Source of the DNA: a bacterium
GTDB lineage: Bacteria > Auribacterota > UBA3054
Assembly: GCA_017444325.1 (NCBI GenBank)
Contig: JAFSWV010000040.1
Coordinates: 1 to 11,005, forward strand
Direction of reading: 5' to 3'
DNA length: 11,005 nucleotides
In this document: one piece after another, positions 1-6,184 of the stretch
Layout of the letters: each line of letters begins with the position of its first letter
How positions within the stretch are numbered: position 1 is the stretch's first letter
The notes under the pieces: generated by a model
Seen by the model: the letters and a program-made list of their open reading frames with translations, nothing else
What the model was told of the DNA's origin: nothing
The model's database searches: none
Translations under genes and position numbers: made by a program

Positions 1-223
1 AGTTGCCCGTGTCCGTTTGTCCAACGGAACGGAAGTAACCGCCTATATCCCCGGTGAAGGTCACAACTTGCAGGAACACTCCATTGTTCTGGTAAGAGGC
101 GGCCGTGTCAGAGACCTTCCGGGCGTCAGATACCACCTTATTCGTGGCGTCCTGGATACCGCCGGTGTGACTAAACGCAAACAGAGTCGTTCCATGTACG
201 GCGCCAAGCGCCCCAAATCTTGA
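1..223 (+). CDS. rpsL: 30S ribosomal protein S12, 3' part
   Basis: This is the C-terminal 73 residues of ribosomal protein S12, a small-subunit protein at the decoding centre; roughly the first 51 residues lie upstream of the window. The reading frame starts at base 2. Visible S12 hallmarks are GEGHNLQEHS, then RGGRV followed by DLPGVRYH, and the C-terminal KRKQSRSMYGAKRPKS, which lines up with the end of E. coli S12 without gaps. The Asp that RimO methylthiolates in many bacteria (E. coli Asp89 counting Met) is present. The residue just before it is Arg (codon AGA) where E. coli has Lys88. The gene is followed 48 bases later by rpsG in the usual str-operon order. Identification is secure; only the start is missing. 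Confidence 0.97.
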   Translation, partial: VARVRLSNGTEVTAYIPGEGHNLQEHSIVLVRGGRVRDLPGVRYHLIRGVLDTAGVTKRKQSRSMYGAKRPKS

Positions 224-271
224 TCGACAACGCATTTGCTTAACAACTCTATTTTTGGACAAACATAATTT

Positions 272-745
272 ATGGCACGCAGACATAACGCAACGCGTCG
301 GGTAATCACTCCCGATCCGAAATTTCAAGACAGAATCGTCGCGAAGTTCATCAACAACCTTATGATGGACGGCAAAAAGACTTTGGCCCAGCGCATCTTC
401 TACGAAGCCCTGACCAAGGCCAGCCAGATCGTTTCCGTGGCTGAAGAGATCGAAGTCTTCAACAAGGCTCTGGAAAACGTCCGTCCCACCGTGGAAGTCC
501 GCTCCCGCAGAGTCGGCGGCGCGACCTATCAGGTCCCGGTGGAAATCCCCCAGTATCGTCAGGACGCTCTGGCCATCCGCTGGATCATCGGCGGCGCCAG
601 GGGCCGCAAAGGCACCGAAATGGCGCAAGCGCTGGCCTACGAACTGGCCGACGCCTATAAAGGCGAAGGCGGTGCAGTTCGTAAGCGCGACGAAGTGCAC
701 CGCATGGCAGAGGCCAACCGCGCGTTCGCTCACTACCGCTGGTAA
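272..745 (+). CDS. rpsG: 30S ribosomal protein S7
   Basis: The product is S7, which nucleates assembly of the 30S head by binding the 3' major domain of 16S rRNA and contacts tRNA in the E site. The protein is 157 residues, the usual length. It begins MARRHNATRR, carries the S7 signature region around residues 20-46 (including MDGKK at 32-36), the beta-hairpin RRVGGATYQVPVE at 79-91, and the conserved C-terminal EVHRMAEANRAFAHYRW. The ATG at 272 gives the family's standard N-terminus. No good Shine-Dalgarno sequence precedes it, so translation may be coupled to rpsL. S7 represses its own operon translationally in E. coli by binding the rpsL-rpsG gap. The 48-base gap here shows no obvious matching structure. 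Confidence 0.97.
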   Translation: MARRHNATRRVITPDPKFQDRIVAKFINNLMMDGKKTLAQRIFYEALTKASQIVSVAEEIEVFNKALENVRPTVEVRSRRVGGATYQVPVEIPQYRQDALAIRWIIGGARGRKGTEMAQALAYELADAYKGEGGAVRKRDEVHRMAEANRAFAHYRW

Positions 746-764
746 GTGCACAGACGCTCATAAA

Positions 765-796
765 AATGGCCTGCCGCGGTATCGCGGCGGGCCATT
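765..796 (+). terminator. GC-rich hairpin between rpsG and fusA, possible attenuator
   Basis: Bases 765-778 pair with 783-796 to give a 14-bp stem containing one G-U pair and a 4-base loop (GTAT). The downstream flank is AT-rich rather than a clean T run. It may therefore be a weak terminator, an attenuator or an RNA processing or stability element between rpsG and fusA rather than a full stop. The pairing is seen directly; the function is inferred. Confidence 0.45.
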
Positions 797-801
797 ATAT
801 T

Positions 802-807
802 TATAAT
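802..807 (+). promoter_or_regulatory. Possible -10 box for fusA
   Basis: A perfect TATAAT lies just downstream of the rpsG-fusA hairpin and 18 bases before the fusA start codon. No -35 element is recognisable at the right distance (the position holds GTATCG). It could give fusA its own transcript with a leader of about 12 nt. The surrounding DNA is AT-rich, so a chance match is quite possible. Confidence 0.3.
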
Positions 808-825
808 AAAACGAAAGACACTACT

Positions 826-2895
826 ATGGCAAGAGACATAGCTTTAGAAAAGGTTAGGAATATCGGCATCATGGCCCACATCGACGCCGGTAAGACCACC
901 ACTACGGAACGCATCCTGTATTTCTCCGGCGTTACCTATAAGCTCGGCGAAGTGCACGAAGGCACCGCTGTGATGGACTGGATGCTGCAGGAACAGGAGC
1001 GAGGCATTACCATTACCTCCGCTGCTACGACCTGCTATTGGAAAGAACATCGTATCAACATTATTGATACTCCGGGGCACGTGGACTTCACCATCGAGGT
1101 GGAGCGCTCTTTGCGCGTCCTGGATGGAGCGGTTGCTGTCTTTTGCTCCGTAGGCGGCGTGCAGCCGCAAAGCGAAACCGTTTGGCGCCAGGCTCAGAAA
1201 TACAGCGTCCCCATCATCGCCTTCGTAAACAAAATGGACCGCGTGGGCGCCGACTTCTTCGGCACCATCGAGCAGATGAAGAATCAGCTGAACACCAACG
1301 CGGTGGCCATACAGTACCCAATCGGCAAAGAGGACAATTTCCACGGCGCCGTGGACCTCATCAAGATGAAAGCCTACATCTGGCACGATGAGCTCAAAGA
1401 CAACATGTACACTGAGGAGGAGATCCCTCCCGAGCTTATCGACGCCTGCAAAGAAAAACGCCAGATCTTATTGGAAGCCGTGGCGGAATGCGACGACGCG
1501 CTTTTGGAAAAATATTTGAACGGCGAAGAACTCAATGAAGAAGAGATCATGGCGGCTCTGAGAAAAGGCGTCGTGGATAACAAGATCGTCCCCGTGATGT
1601 GCGGCTCTTCCTTCAAGAACAAAGGCATCCGTCTTCTCCTGGACGCCATAGTAGCCTATCTTCCTTCTCCTCTTGACGCCAAGCCGATTGTCGGCATCAA
1701 CAAAAAAGGCGAGGAAGAAGAAAGGAAGCCCACTGACGGCGCGCCTTTCTCCGCTCTCGCTTTCAAGATCATGGCCGACCCCTATGTCGGCAAACTGACA
1801 TTCTTCCGCGTTTACTCCGGCTCCCTCAAAAAAGGCCAGACGGTCTTCAACGCCAACACTAAGAAGAGAGAAAGGATCGGGCGTCTTTTGCAGATGCACG
1901 CCAACAACAGAAAAGAGCTTGACGAAGTCCACGCCGGCGAGATTGCCGCCGCGGTCGGTCTTAAGAACGTCAAGACCGGCGAGACCATCTGCGACGAGGG
2001 ACACCCCATCATTATGGAATCCCTGAACATTCCGGATCCCGTCATCTCTCTGGCCATCGAGCCGAAGTCCAAGGCGGACCGCGACAAGCTTTCCGAATCT
2101 CTGAGCAGGCTTTCCGAGGAAGACCCGACCTTCACCGTGTCCACCAACCAGGACACCGGACAGACCATCATTTCCGGCATGGGCGAACTGCACCTTGACA
2201 TCATCAAGGACCGCCTTATCAGGGAATTCAAAGTTGACGCTACGGTCGGCCGTCCGCAGGTCGCCTACAGGGAAGCCATCACGGCATCCACGGAGATCCA
2301 TTCCCGCTTTGTGAGGCAATCTGGCGGCAAAGGCCAGTACGGCGACGTGCACATCAGATTCGAGCCCCTAGAGGCTGGCGCCGGCTTCCAGTTCGTTGAT
2401 GAGATCAAAGGCGGCGTGATCCCCGGTGAATTCATTCCCGCGGTCGAAAAAGGTCTTAGGGAAGCGATGACCAGCGGCGTATTGCTCGGATATCCTTGCA
2501 CGGACTTCAAAGCCACGCTCTTCGACGGCTCCTTCCACGAAGTTGACTCTTCGGAAATGGCCTTCAAAATGGCGGCCATTTTCGCCTTCAGGGACGGCAT
2601 TCCCAAATGCAAGCCGGTCCTTATGGAGCCTGTGATGCACGTGGAAGTGACGACTCCCGACACCAACCTCGGCGACGTGATCGGCGACCTCAACAGCCGC
2701 CGCGCCAAAGTGAGGGAAATAGTGCCCAAACAGCACCTCCAGGTCGTGAAAGCCCAGGTGCCTCTGGCCGAGATGTTCGGGTACGCCACGGCTGTCCGCA
2801 CGCTGACCAGCGGCCGCGCCAGCTATAGCATGGAACCCGACCACTTTGAGCAGGTTCCCAAGGCCATCCAGGAGAAGCTGCTGGCTGGTAAGTAG
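826..2895 (+). CDS. fusA: Translation elongation factor G
   Basis: EF-G is the GTPase that drives tRNA-mRNA translocation and, with RRF, ribosome recycling. The 689-residue protein has all G motifs: G1 AHIDAGKT (17-24), G2 RGITI (59-63), G3 DTPGH (81-85), G4 NKMD (135-138) and GSSFKNKG (260-267). Domain II follows from about residue 305, domain III holds GMGELHLDII (451-460), and domain IV runs from about 477 with GGKGQYGDVHI (500-510). The domain IV tip HEVDSSEMAFK begins with the conserved His571. Domain V follows from about 600. An upstream in-frame ATG at 766 would add 20 residues encoded by the intergenic hairpin. The ATG at 826 gives the canonical MARDIALEKVRNIGIMAHID start and is preferred. 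This is the standard str-operon EF-G, but no tuf gene follows it. Confidence 0.97.
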   Translation: MARDIALEKVRNIGIMAHIDAGKTTTTERILYFSGVTYKLGEVHEGTAVMDWMLQEQERGITITSAATTCYWKEHRINIIDTPGHVDFTIEVERSLRVLDGAVAVFCSVGGVQPQSETVWRQAQKYSVPIIAFVNKMDRVGADFFGTIEQMKNQLNTNAVAIQYPIGKEDNFHGAVDLIKMKAYIWHDELKDNMYTEEEIPPELIDACKEKRQILLEAVAECDDALLEKYLNGEELNEEEIMAALRKGVVDNKIVPVMCGSSFKNKGIRLLLDAIVAYLPSPLDAKPIVGINKKGEEEERKPTDGAPFSALAFKIMADPYVGKLTFFRVYSGSLKKGQTVFNANTKKRERIGRLLQMHANNRKELDEVHAGEIAAAVGLKNVKTGETICDEGHPIIMESLNIPDPVISLAIEPKSKADRDKLSESLSRLSEEDPTFTVSTNQDTGQTIISGMGELHLDIIKDRLIREFKVDATVGRPQVAYREAITASTEIHSRFVRQSGGKGQYGDVHIRFEPLEAGAGFQFVDEIKGGVIPGEFIPAVEKGLREAMTSGVLLGYPCTDFKATLFDGSFHEVDSSEMAFKMAAIFAFRDGIPKCKPVLMEPVMHVEVTTPDTNLGDVIGDLNSRRAKVREIVPKQHLQVVKAQVPLAEMFGYATAVRTLTSGRASYSMEPDHFEQVPKAIQEKLLAGK

Positions 2896-2903
2896 AGTGC
2901 GGT

Positions 2904-2932
2904 TTGCTTTTTCAGGGCTATTTGATTATAAT
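2904..2932 (+). promoter_or_regulatory. Probable sigma70-type promoter of the prepilin gene
   Basis: A TTGCTT box (2904-2909), a 17-base spacer and a perfect TATAAT (2927-2932) lie just after the fusA stop. The -10 matches consensus fully and the -35 matches in its TTG half. Transcription would start near 2939, giving a leader of roughly 48 nt with a strong AAGGAGA ribosome binding site at 2976-2982. This uncouples the prepilin gene from the translation operon. Confidence 0.55.
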
Positions 2933-2986
2933 ATCTTCAAAGTAGTCTAGTTTGCTTTAAAAAACAATTTAAATAAAGGAGAAACC

Positions 2987-3601
2987 ATGAGAAAAGTGAA
3001 CACGAAAGGCTTCACCTTGATTGAATTGCTGGTCGTGATCTCCGTTATCGGCATTTTGGCCGGTCTTGGTGTCGGCGCCCAGGGTCCTATCAAAGAGAAG
3101 GTCGGTCAATTGCAACGTAAGGCTATGCTGCGCGACTTATACATCTTCTTGCAGACATATCAGCAGGACTTCGGTTCATTCCCGAGCGTCCAGCCTCCTG
3201 CGACCCGTTATGAGCAGGGCGGCGGCGTGCGCGACTTGTATCCTCTGGCTTACACCGGCCGTATGGATAAGCAGCAGCTTAACGAACTGTTTCACCCGCC
3301 TGGAGGTCAGTTTGACGATTTCTCAAATGATCCTCGCGCTGAAGAATTCGACAAGAACCACATCGGCTGGTCTTACAACTCCACCGCCCGTATCGACAGC
3401 GAAGATCCTCTGATTGCCGACCAGGGCGTCAGCAGCGGATCGTTGCGTCTCAACAGCTCGGACCGTGGCATTAAGCCGCTTTCCACGAAAAACGTCTTGG
3501 TGCTTTTAGCCAACGGCCGCGTTGAATCTATTTCGACGAACCAGAAAAACGGCAAGCTGCTAGGCGACAAAGTCAAAGACTGGGGCGTTTTGAAAGACTA
3601 A
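2987..3601 (+). CDS. Prepilin / type II secretion pseudopilin-like protein
   Basis: The 204-residue product starts with a short basic leader (MRKVNTKG) followed by FTLIELLVVISVIGILAG. This is a class III signal: prepilin peptidase would cut after Gly8 and methylate Phe9, and Glu13 is the conserved Glu5 of the mature protein. The hydrophobic helix at about 9-27 would anchor the subunit in the inner membrane and form the fibre core. After the helix comes LRDLYIFLQTYQQDFGSFPS (48-67), reminiscent of GspG-type subunits. Then come WSYNS (128-132), DSEDPL (137-142) and LLANGRVE (173-180). No pilus or secretion machinery genes are nearby, so its apparatus must be encoded elsewhere. A strong ribosome binding site (AAGGAGA, 5 bases before ATG) fixes the start. 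Its exact substrate or fibre is unknown. Confidence 0.93.
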   Translation: MRKVNTKGFTLIELLVVISVIGILAGLGVGAQGPIKEKVGQLQRKAMLRDLYIFLQTYQQDFGSFPSVQPPATRYEQGGGVRDLYPLAYTGRMDKQQLNELFHPPGGQFDDFSNDPRAEEFDKNHIGWSYNSTARIDSEDPLIADQGVSSGSLRLNSSDRGIKPLSTKNVLVLLANGRVESISTNQKNGKLLGDKVKDWGVLKD

Positions 3602-3616
3602 GTCTTTTTTCCCTTG

Positions 3617-3651
3617 AAGACCGGAAGAATTTTTCTTCCGGTCTTTTTTTT
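3617..3651 (+). terminator. Intrinsic terminator after the prepilin gene
   Basis: Bases 3617-3629 pair perfectly with 3633-3645, giving a 13-bp stem with a 3-base loop and a GC-rich base, followed by an unbroken run of eight T (3644-3651). This is a textbook Rho-independent terminator 15 bases after the prepilin stop. It ends only 10 bases before the start codon of the next gene. Confidence 0.93.
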
Positions 3652-3661
3652 CTCCAAATTT

Positions 3662-4144
3662 ATGCCGAACGCTAAGAAAAAATTTCCTTACGAACATGTC
3701 ATCGCAATTTTGATTGGGATCGTGTTGTTTTATTTCGGCTGGCAGTTGAAAAGCTTGGTGTCGGAAAGAAGCGCTTCAGCTGAAAAGATCATAAGGCTCA
3801 GGAATCTTTACGTTCATTTGAAAACTTACTGCAACGAATACGGTTCGTATCCTAGCACGATGGGGAACGAACGCTATTCAAAGGCAGGTTCCGCTTCCGA
3901 TCTCTTTTTGCTCACCACGATTGGTTACGCCGACGAAGAAGAGATAAACACTAATCTTTGGTCTTACAATGCCAACGCGCTGCCTGATAGCGAAGATCCT
4001 CTGGTCTCGGAAAAAGGCGTGAACAAAGGAATGGCAAAGAAATCGGTATATCTTCTCCGCGCCAATGGCGAAATATTGAAAGCCGAGCCGAAAAACGGCC
4101 AGCTTCCGATTAGCATCTGCGATTGGGAAAAGCTCAGCGATTGA
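3662..4144 (+). CDS. Membrane-anchored prepilin paralogue lacking the cleavage signal
   Basis: The 160-residue product is a diverged, shortened copy of the preceding prepilin. It has one membrane helix (about 13-29) after a basic N-terminus MPNAKKKFPY, but no G-FTLIE prepilin peptidase site. Shared motifs occur in the same order: LRNLYVHLKTYCNEYGSYPS (46-65) against LRDLYIFLQTYQQDFGSFPS, WSYNANALPDSEDPL (100-114) against WSYNSTARIDSEDPL, and LLRANGEI (131-138) against LLANGRVE. About 26 residues between the first and second motif are missing. The ATG at 3662 is preferred over a TTG at 3614 that would translate the terminator. No clear Shine-Dalgarno sequence precedes it, so the start is uncertain. 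It could be a minor pseudopilin-like partner, a regulator that sits beside the pilin, or a decaying duplicate. Confidence 0.8.
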   Translation: MPNAKKKFPYEHVIAILIGIVLFYFGWQLKSLVSERSASAEKIIRLRNLYVHLKTYCNEYGSYPSTMGNERYSKAGSASDLFLLTTIGYADEEEINTNLWSYNANALPDSEDPLVSEKGVNKGMAKKSVYLLRANGEILKAEPKNGQLPISICDWEKLSD

Positions 4145-4181
4145 TTTAGCTAGTGGCGCCGCAAAGGAGCGGAGAGCTGCA

Positions 4182-4280
4182 GAGCGAAAGAAGCACATAC
4201 CCCTAAGCGAACTCACGGAGGATGCTAATGTTCGCAAGGCGCGCGTAGTCCGTGAGCGAGGGGTATGTGCTTTTTCGCTC
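4182..4280. repeat. Long imperfect inverted repeat with terminator-like end
   Basis: The outer arms 4182-4204 and 4259-4280 pair over 22 bp with one bulged base (G at 4189-4190). The core arms AGCACATACCCCT and AGGGGTATGTGCT match perfectly. An inner stem pairs CTCACGGA (4212-4219) with TCCGTGAG (4249-4256), leaving a 29-base centre. A second possible pairing, GCGAAC (4207-4212) with GTTCGC (4230-4235), would cross the inner stem. On the + strand the 3' arm contains TTTTT (4271-4275), so it may terminate transcription of the prepilin paralogue. Its size and nested arms also fit a dispersed palindromic element or MITE-like relic. It fills most of the 160-base gap at 4145-4304. Confidence 0.8.
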
Positions 4281-4286
4281 AAGGTT

Positions 4287-4298
4287 ATTTGCTAAAAT
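4287..4298 (+). promoter_or_regulatory. Extended -10 promoter, probable leaderless start
   Basis: ATTTGCTAAAAT contains the extended -10 form TGCTAAAAT (4290-4298) and ends 6 bases before the ATG at 4305. Transcription would begin at about the A of the ATG. There is no Shine-Dalgarno sequence, and no good -35 box at the expected place. The identical 12 bases at the same distance from ATG precede the gene at 10896. Confidence 0.55.
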
Positions 4299-4304
4299 AT
4301 AAGC

Positions 4305-5144
4305 ATGAGATTTGTCGTCAGTCTGTTGGTTTTGATCTTCGCGATGTCCGCGTTTTCCGCAGGACTTAAAGACGCGCGCCTGTCCCGGCGCGCATTGAAA
4401 GGCTTGGGCATAGAGGATGACAAGTTCTCGGAACTTCCTGTCCAGTCTTTGCCGAAAGACGGCTACATCGTAGATTCTTTCCAGATATTGCCGACAGACG
4501 AAAGCAACGGTTTTTACCAGATCTGGGACGAAGTGCATCTGGACGAAACTGACGGGCTGGTGAAATTGCTGAAAAGCGACGCAAATTCCAATGAGCTTTG
4601 GAAAATCACGCTGAACGATTTCAAGGGCATACAGCGCTATCCTCGGCTTCTCGATTTTTCCGATGGTACGCTTTTGGCGGCCTGGGAAAGCACGAGCGCC
4701 GGTACGAACAACGTCAATCTTTGGTGCATGCGGATAGACAAGGACGGTTCTTTTCTCTGGCCTCTTCCCGGCGTTTTGTCCTGCGCTCCGAAAAACCAGC
4801 GCAACGTTAGTTTGGCCAGGTTGGCTGACGGGGGAATAGCGGCTGTTTGGGAAGATTACCGCAACGGCGATCCTGATATTTTTTTCCAGGAGATAATGCC
4901 CGACGGCAGCCCGGTCTATACGCCCGACGGCGTAGCGATAGAAAAAGTGGAAGGCGCGCAGCTGAAGCCCTGGTTCGTTTTGGATGAAGCGGGTTTTGCC
5001 AAAAAACTTTGCTGGGAAGATCACAAGGATTTCAGTTATCCGGTCTGCATGGTCACGATAGATCTGGATGACCTTTCTGTTCCGGAAGCGGGAGCGCTCC
5101 CGCTTATTTTATCCCTTGTTTATCTGCTGAGGAAAAGGGCCTAG
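4305..5144 (+). CDS. Secreted protein with four propeller-like repeats and a PEP-CTERM-like tail
   Basis: The 279-residue protein begins with a Sec signal peptide (hydrophobic 4-18, likely cut after SAFSA at 19). Four repeats of 53-55 residues follow, each marked by a Trp-acidic core: WDE at 74, WES at 127, WED at 182 and WED at 237. The third reads VWEDYRNGDPDIFFQEIMPD followed by a G-x(8)-G stretch. This resembles the W-x-D-x-R-x-G-x-x-D-I-x-x-Q repeats of bacterial secreted beta-propeller proteins. The C-terminus has VPEA (259-262), a hydrophobic segment of about 13 residues, and RKR (276-278). This is the layout of a PEP-CTERM sorting signal, though with Ala for the second Pro and a short helix. 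It is probably an exported, surface-associated protein. Its ligand or enzyme activity is unknown. The stop codon overlaps that of the convergent gene. Confidence 0.85.
   Translation: MRFVVSLLVLIFAMSAFSAGLKDARLSRRALKGLGIEDDKFSELPVQSLPKDGYIVDSFQILPTDESNGFYQIWDEVHLDETDGLVKLLKSDANSNELWKITLNDFKGIQRYPRLLDFSDGTLLAAWESTSAGTNNVNLWCMRIDKDGSFLWPLPGVLSCAPKNQRNVSLARLADGGIAAVWEDYRNGDPDIFFQEIMPDGSPVYTPDGVAIEKVEGAQLKPWFVLDEAGFAKKLCWEDHKDFSYPVCMVTIDLDDLSVPEAGALPLILSLVYLLRKRA
5086..5105. repeat. Perfect 20-bp palindrome inside the coding end
   Basis: AAGCGGGAGC followed directly by GCTCCCGCTT forms a perfect inverted repeat within the codons for the PEP-CTERM-like tail. On the + strand ATTTTAT follows. It may act as a weak terminator for the convergent gene pair, or may be a chance result of the codons for EAGALPL. 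Confidence 0.5.
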
Positions 5145-6184
5145 AATTTCAGATCCAGCGTCATCTGGAAGCGGCCGCTCTCAACTTTTGTCTTCTGGTT
5201 TTCCCAGTCTTCCGTGAGATGAAAATAAGGGGGGTTATTGTCAACCGTGACTTCCAGGTCAAGGTTGGCGTTTTCCAAAGAGACTGCGGGAATGGAGACT
5301 TTCTTGTTTTTCAATTCTGATGATTTCAGATCAAGCCCGCGCATTTTCAGCTTGATCGTTCCCGGGAGAAGTTCTTTGCCTTGAAAATGCAGCTCGCCTT
5401 CCGCGGACAGAAGACCTTTTTCGCAGACCCAGTTGCCGTAGTCCTCTGGCACAAGGTCTCCCAATGTTTCCGCCGGCAGGTCGTTCAGGGAAAACTTCAA
5501 AGTCTTTACGTTATTTTCGGTCGTGAGGAACCCTTGGAAAATCGTCGTGGGATTTTCTCTGAGCTTAATTAGCCAGGAAGACTGTGGGTTCTCGGCTTTT
5601 TCAGGCGGCACGGCCAGGTCCTGACCGTCCAGTTCGACGATATCCCAGACAAAAGGCTTCGTGCGGCCTTGGAAAAATACGCTGCCGCCCATTATGCTGG
5701 CTCTTTTAATGTAAAGGGGATCTTTGCTTTTTTCTTTCTGCGAAAGGAGGTAGGGGAGTTTACCCAATTCCACTTTCTCGGCGGAATAATTAAGCAGAGA
5801 ACCGCTTTTGCTCAAGGGCATGACCGCAGATTTTCCGGAGAGCGCGCCGATGAAATCGCAAGGCGCCATGATCGTCGCGTTTGTGGCGGAAAGGAAGACG
5901 CTGCGCCTTCCCTTTGCCAATTCGCTTTCGTCCAAAGTCAGCACAACTCTTTCCACTGCGGCGGTGAAGCCCATGACGGGATCGACCGCTCTGACTTTCT
6001 CGAAGACCGCTTCGGCTTTCGGCAGGGAAAGGTCAAGCTTGCCAACTTCCAGAGGCATGCCTTTCTTTGCGGAATAGGAAGTCAGCCTTTCCTTGACGGC
6101 CAGGTTGTCCAGGACGCCGACGGCTATTATGATTCCCAGAAGCAAAAGGGGAACGAGGACCAGAATGGCTTTTAAAACGCGCAT
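5141..6184 (-). CDS. AsmA-like membrane-anchored envelope protein
   Basis: The 347-residue product has a single N-terminal hydrophobic segment (about 4-25) after a short basic start, so it is probably an inner-membrane anchor with a periplasmic body. The segment after the anchor resembles the N-terminal part of AsmA-family proteins: an early 'SAKKGMPLEVGKLDLSLPKA' stretch, then FEKVRAVDP and VERVVLTLD. These proteins form long beta-rich grooves linked to phospholipid or outer-membrane traffic. The body lacks catalytic motifs and is much shorter than full AsmA or TamB. It lies 44 bases downstream of fabF on the same strand with no clear terminator between, so it may be the last gene of the lipid operon. 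The family assignment rests on general pattern only; a plain hypothetical membrane protein is the alternative. Confidence 0.75.
   Translation of the reverse strand: MRVLKAILVLVPLLLLGIIIAVGVLDNLAVKERLTSYSAKKGMPLEVGKLDLSLPKAEAVFEKVRAVDPVMGFTAAVERVVLTLDESELAKGRRSVFLSATNATIMAPCDFIGALSGKSAVMPLSKSGSLLNYSAEKVELGKLPYLLSQKEKSKDPLYIKRASIMGGSVFFQGRTKPFVWDIVELDGQDLAVPPEKAENPQSSWLIKLRENPTTIFQGFLTTENNVKTLKFSLNDLPAETLGDLVPEDYGNWVCEKGLLSAEGELHFQGKELLPGTIKLKMRGLDLKSSELKNKKVSIPAVSLENANLDLEVTVDNNPPYFHLTEDWENQKTKVESGRFQMTLDLKF

Noticed and set aside
766..825. Upstream in-frame ATG for fusA adding 20 residues
   Set aside because: The extra residues would be encoded by the intergenic hairpin, and EF-G proteins start at the MARDIALEKVRNIGI position.
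1468..2352. 294-codon antisense reading frame on the - strand
   Set aside because: It lies wholly inside fusA, which has every EF-G motif. The antisense product shows no recognisable domain and is a codon-bias shadow.
3614..3661. TTG start for the second prepilin-like gene
   Set aside because: It would make the terminator hairpin and T run coding (a Phe-rich stretch) and does not resemble a prepilin leader.
4145..4304. tRNA, riboswitch or CRISPR repeat in the longest gap
   Set aside because: No cloverleaf, known aptamer core or regularly spaced direct repeats are visible; only the inverted repeat and a promoter are supported.
4203..5024. 273-codon antisense reading frame on the - strand
   Set aside because: It overlaps the + strand gene with signal peptide and regular repeats, and its C-terminal codons run through the inverted repeat. 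No family features are visible.
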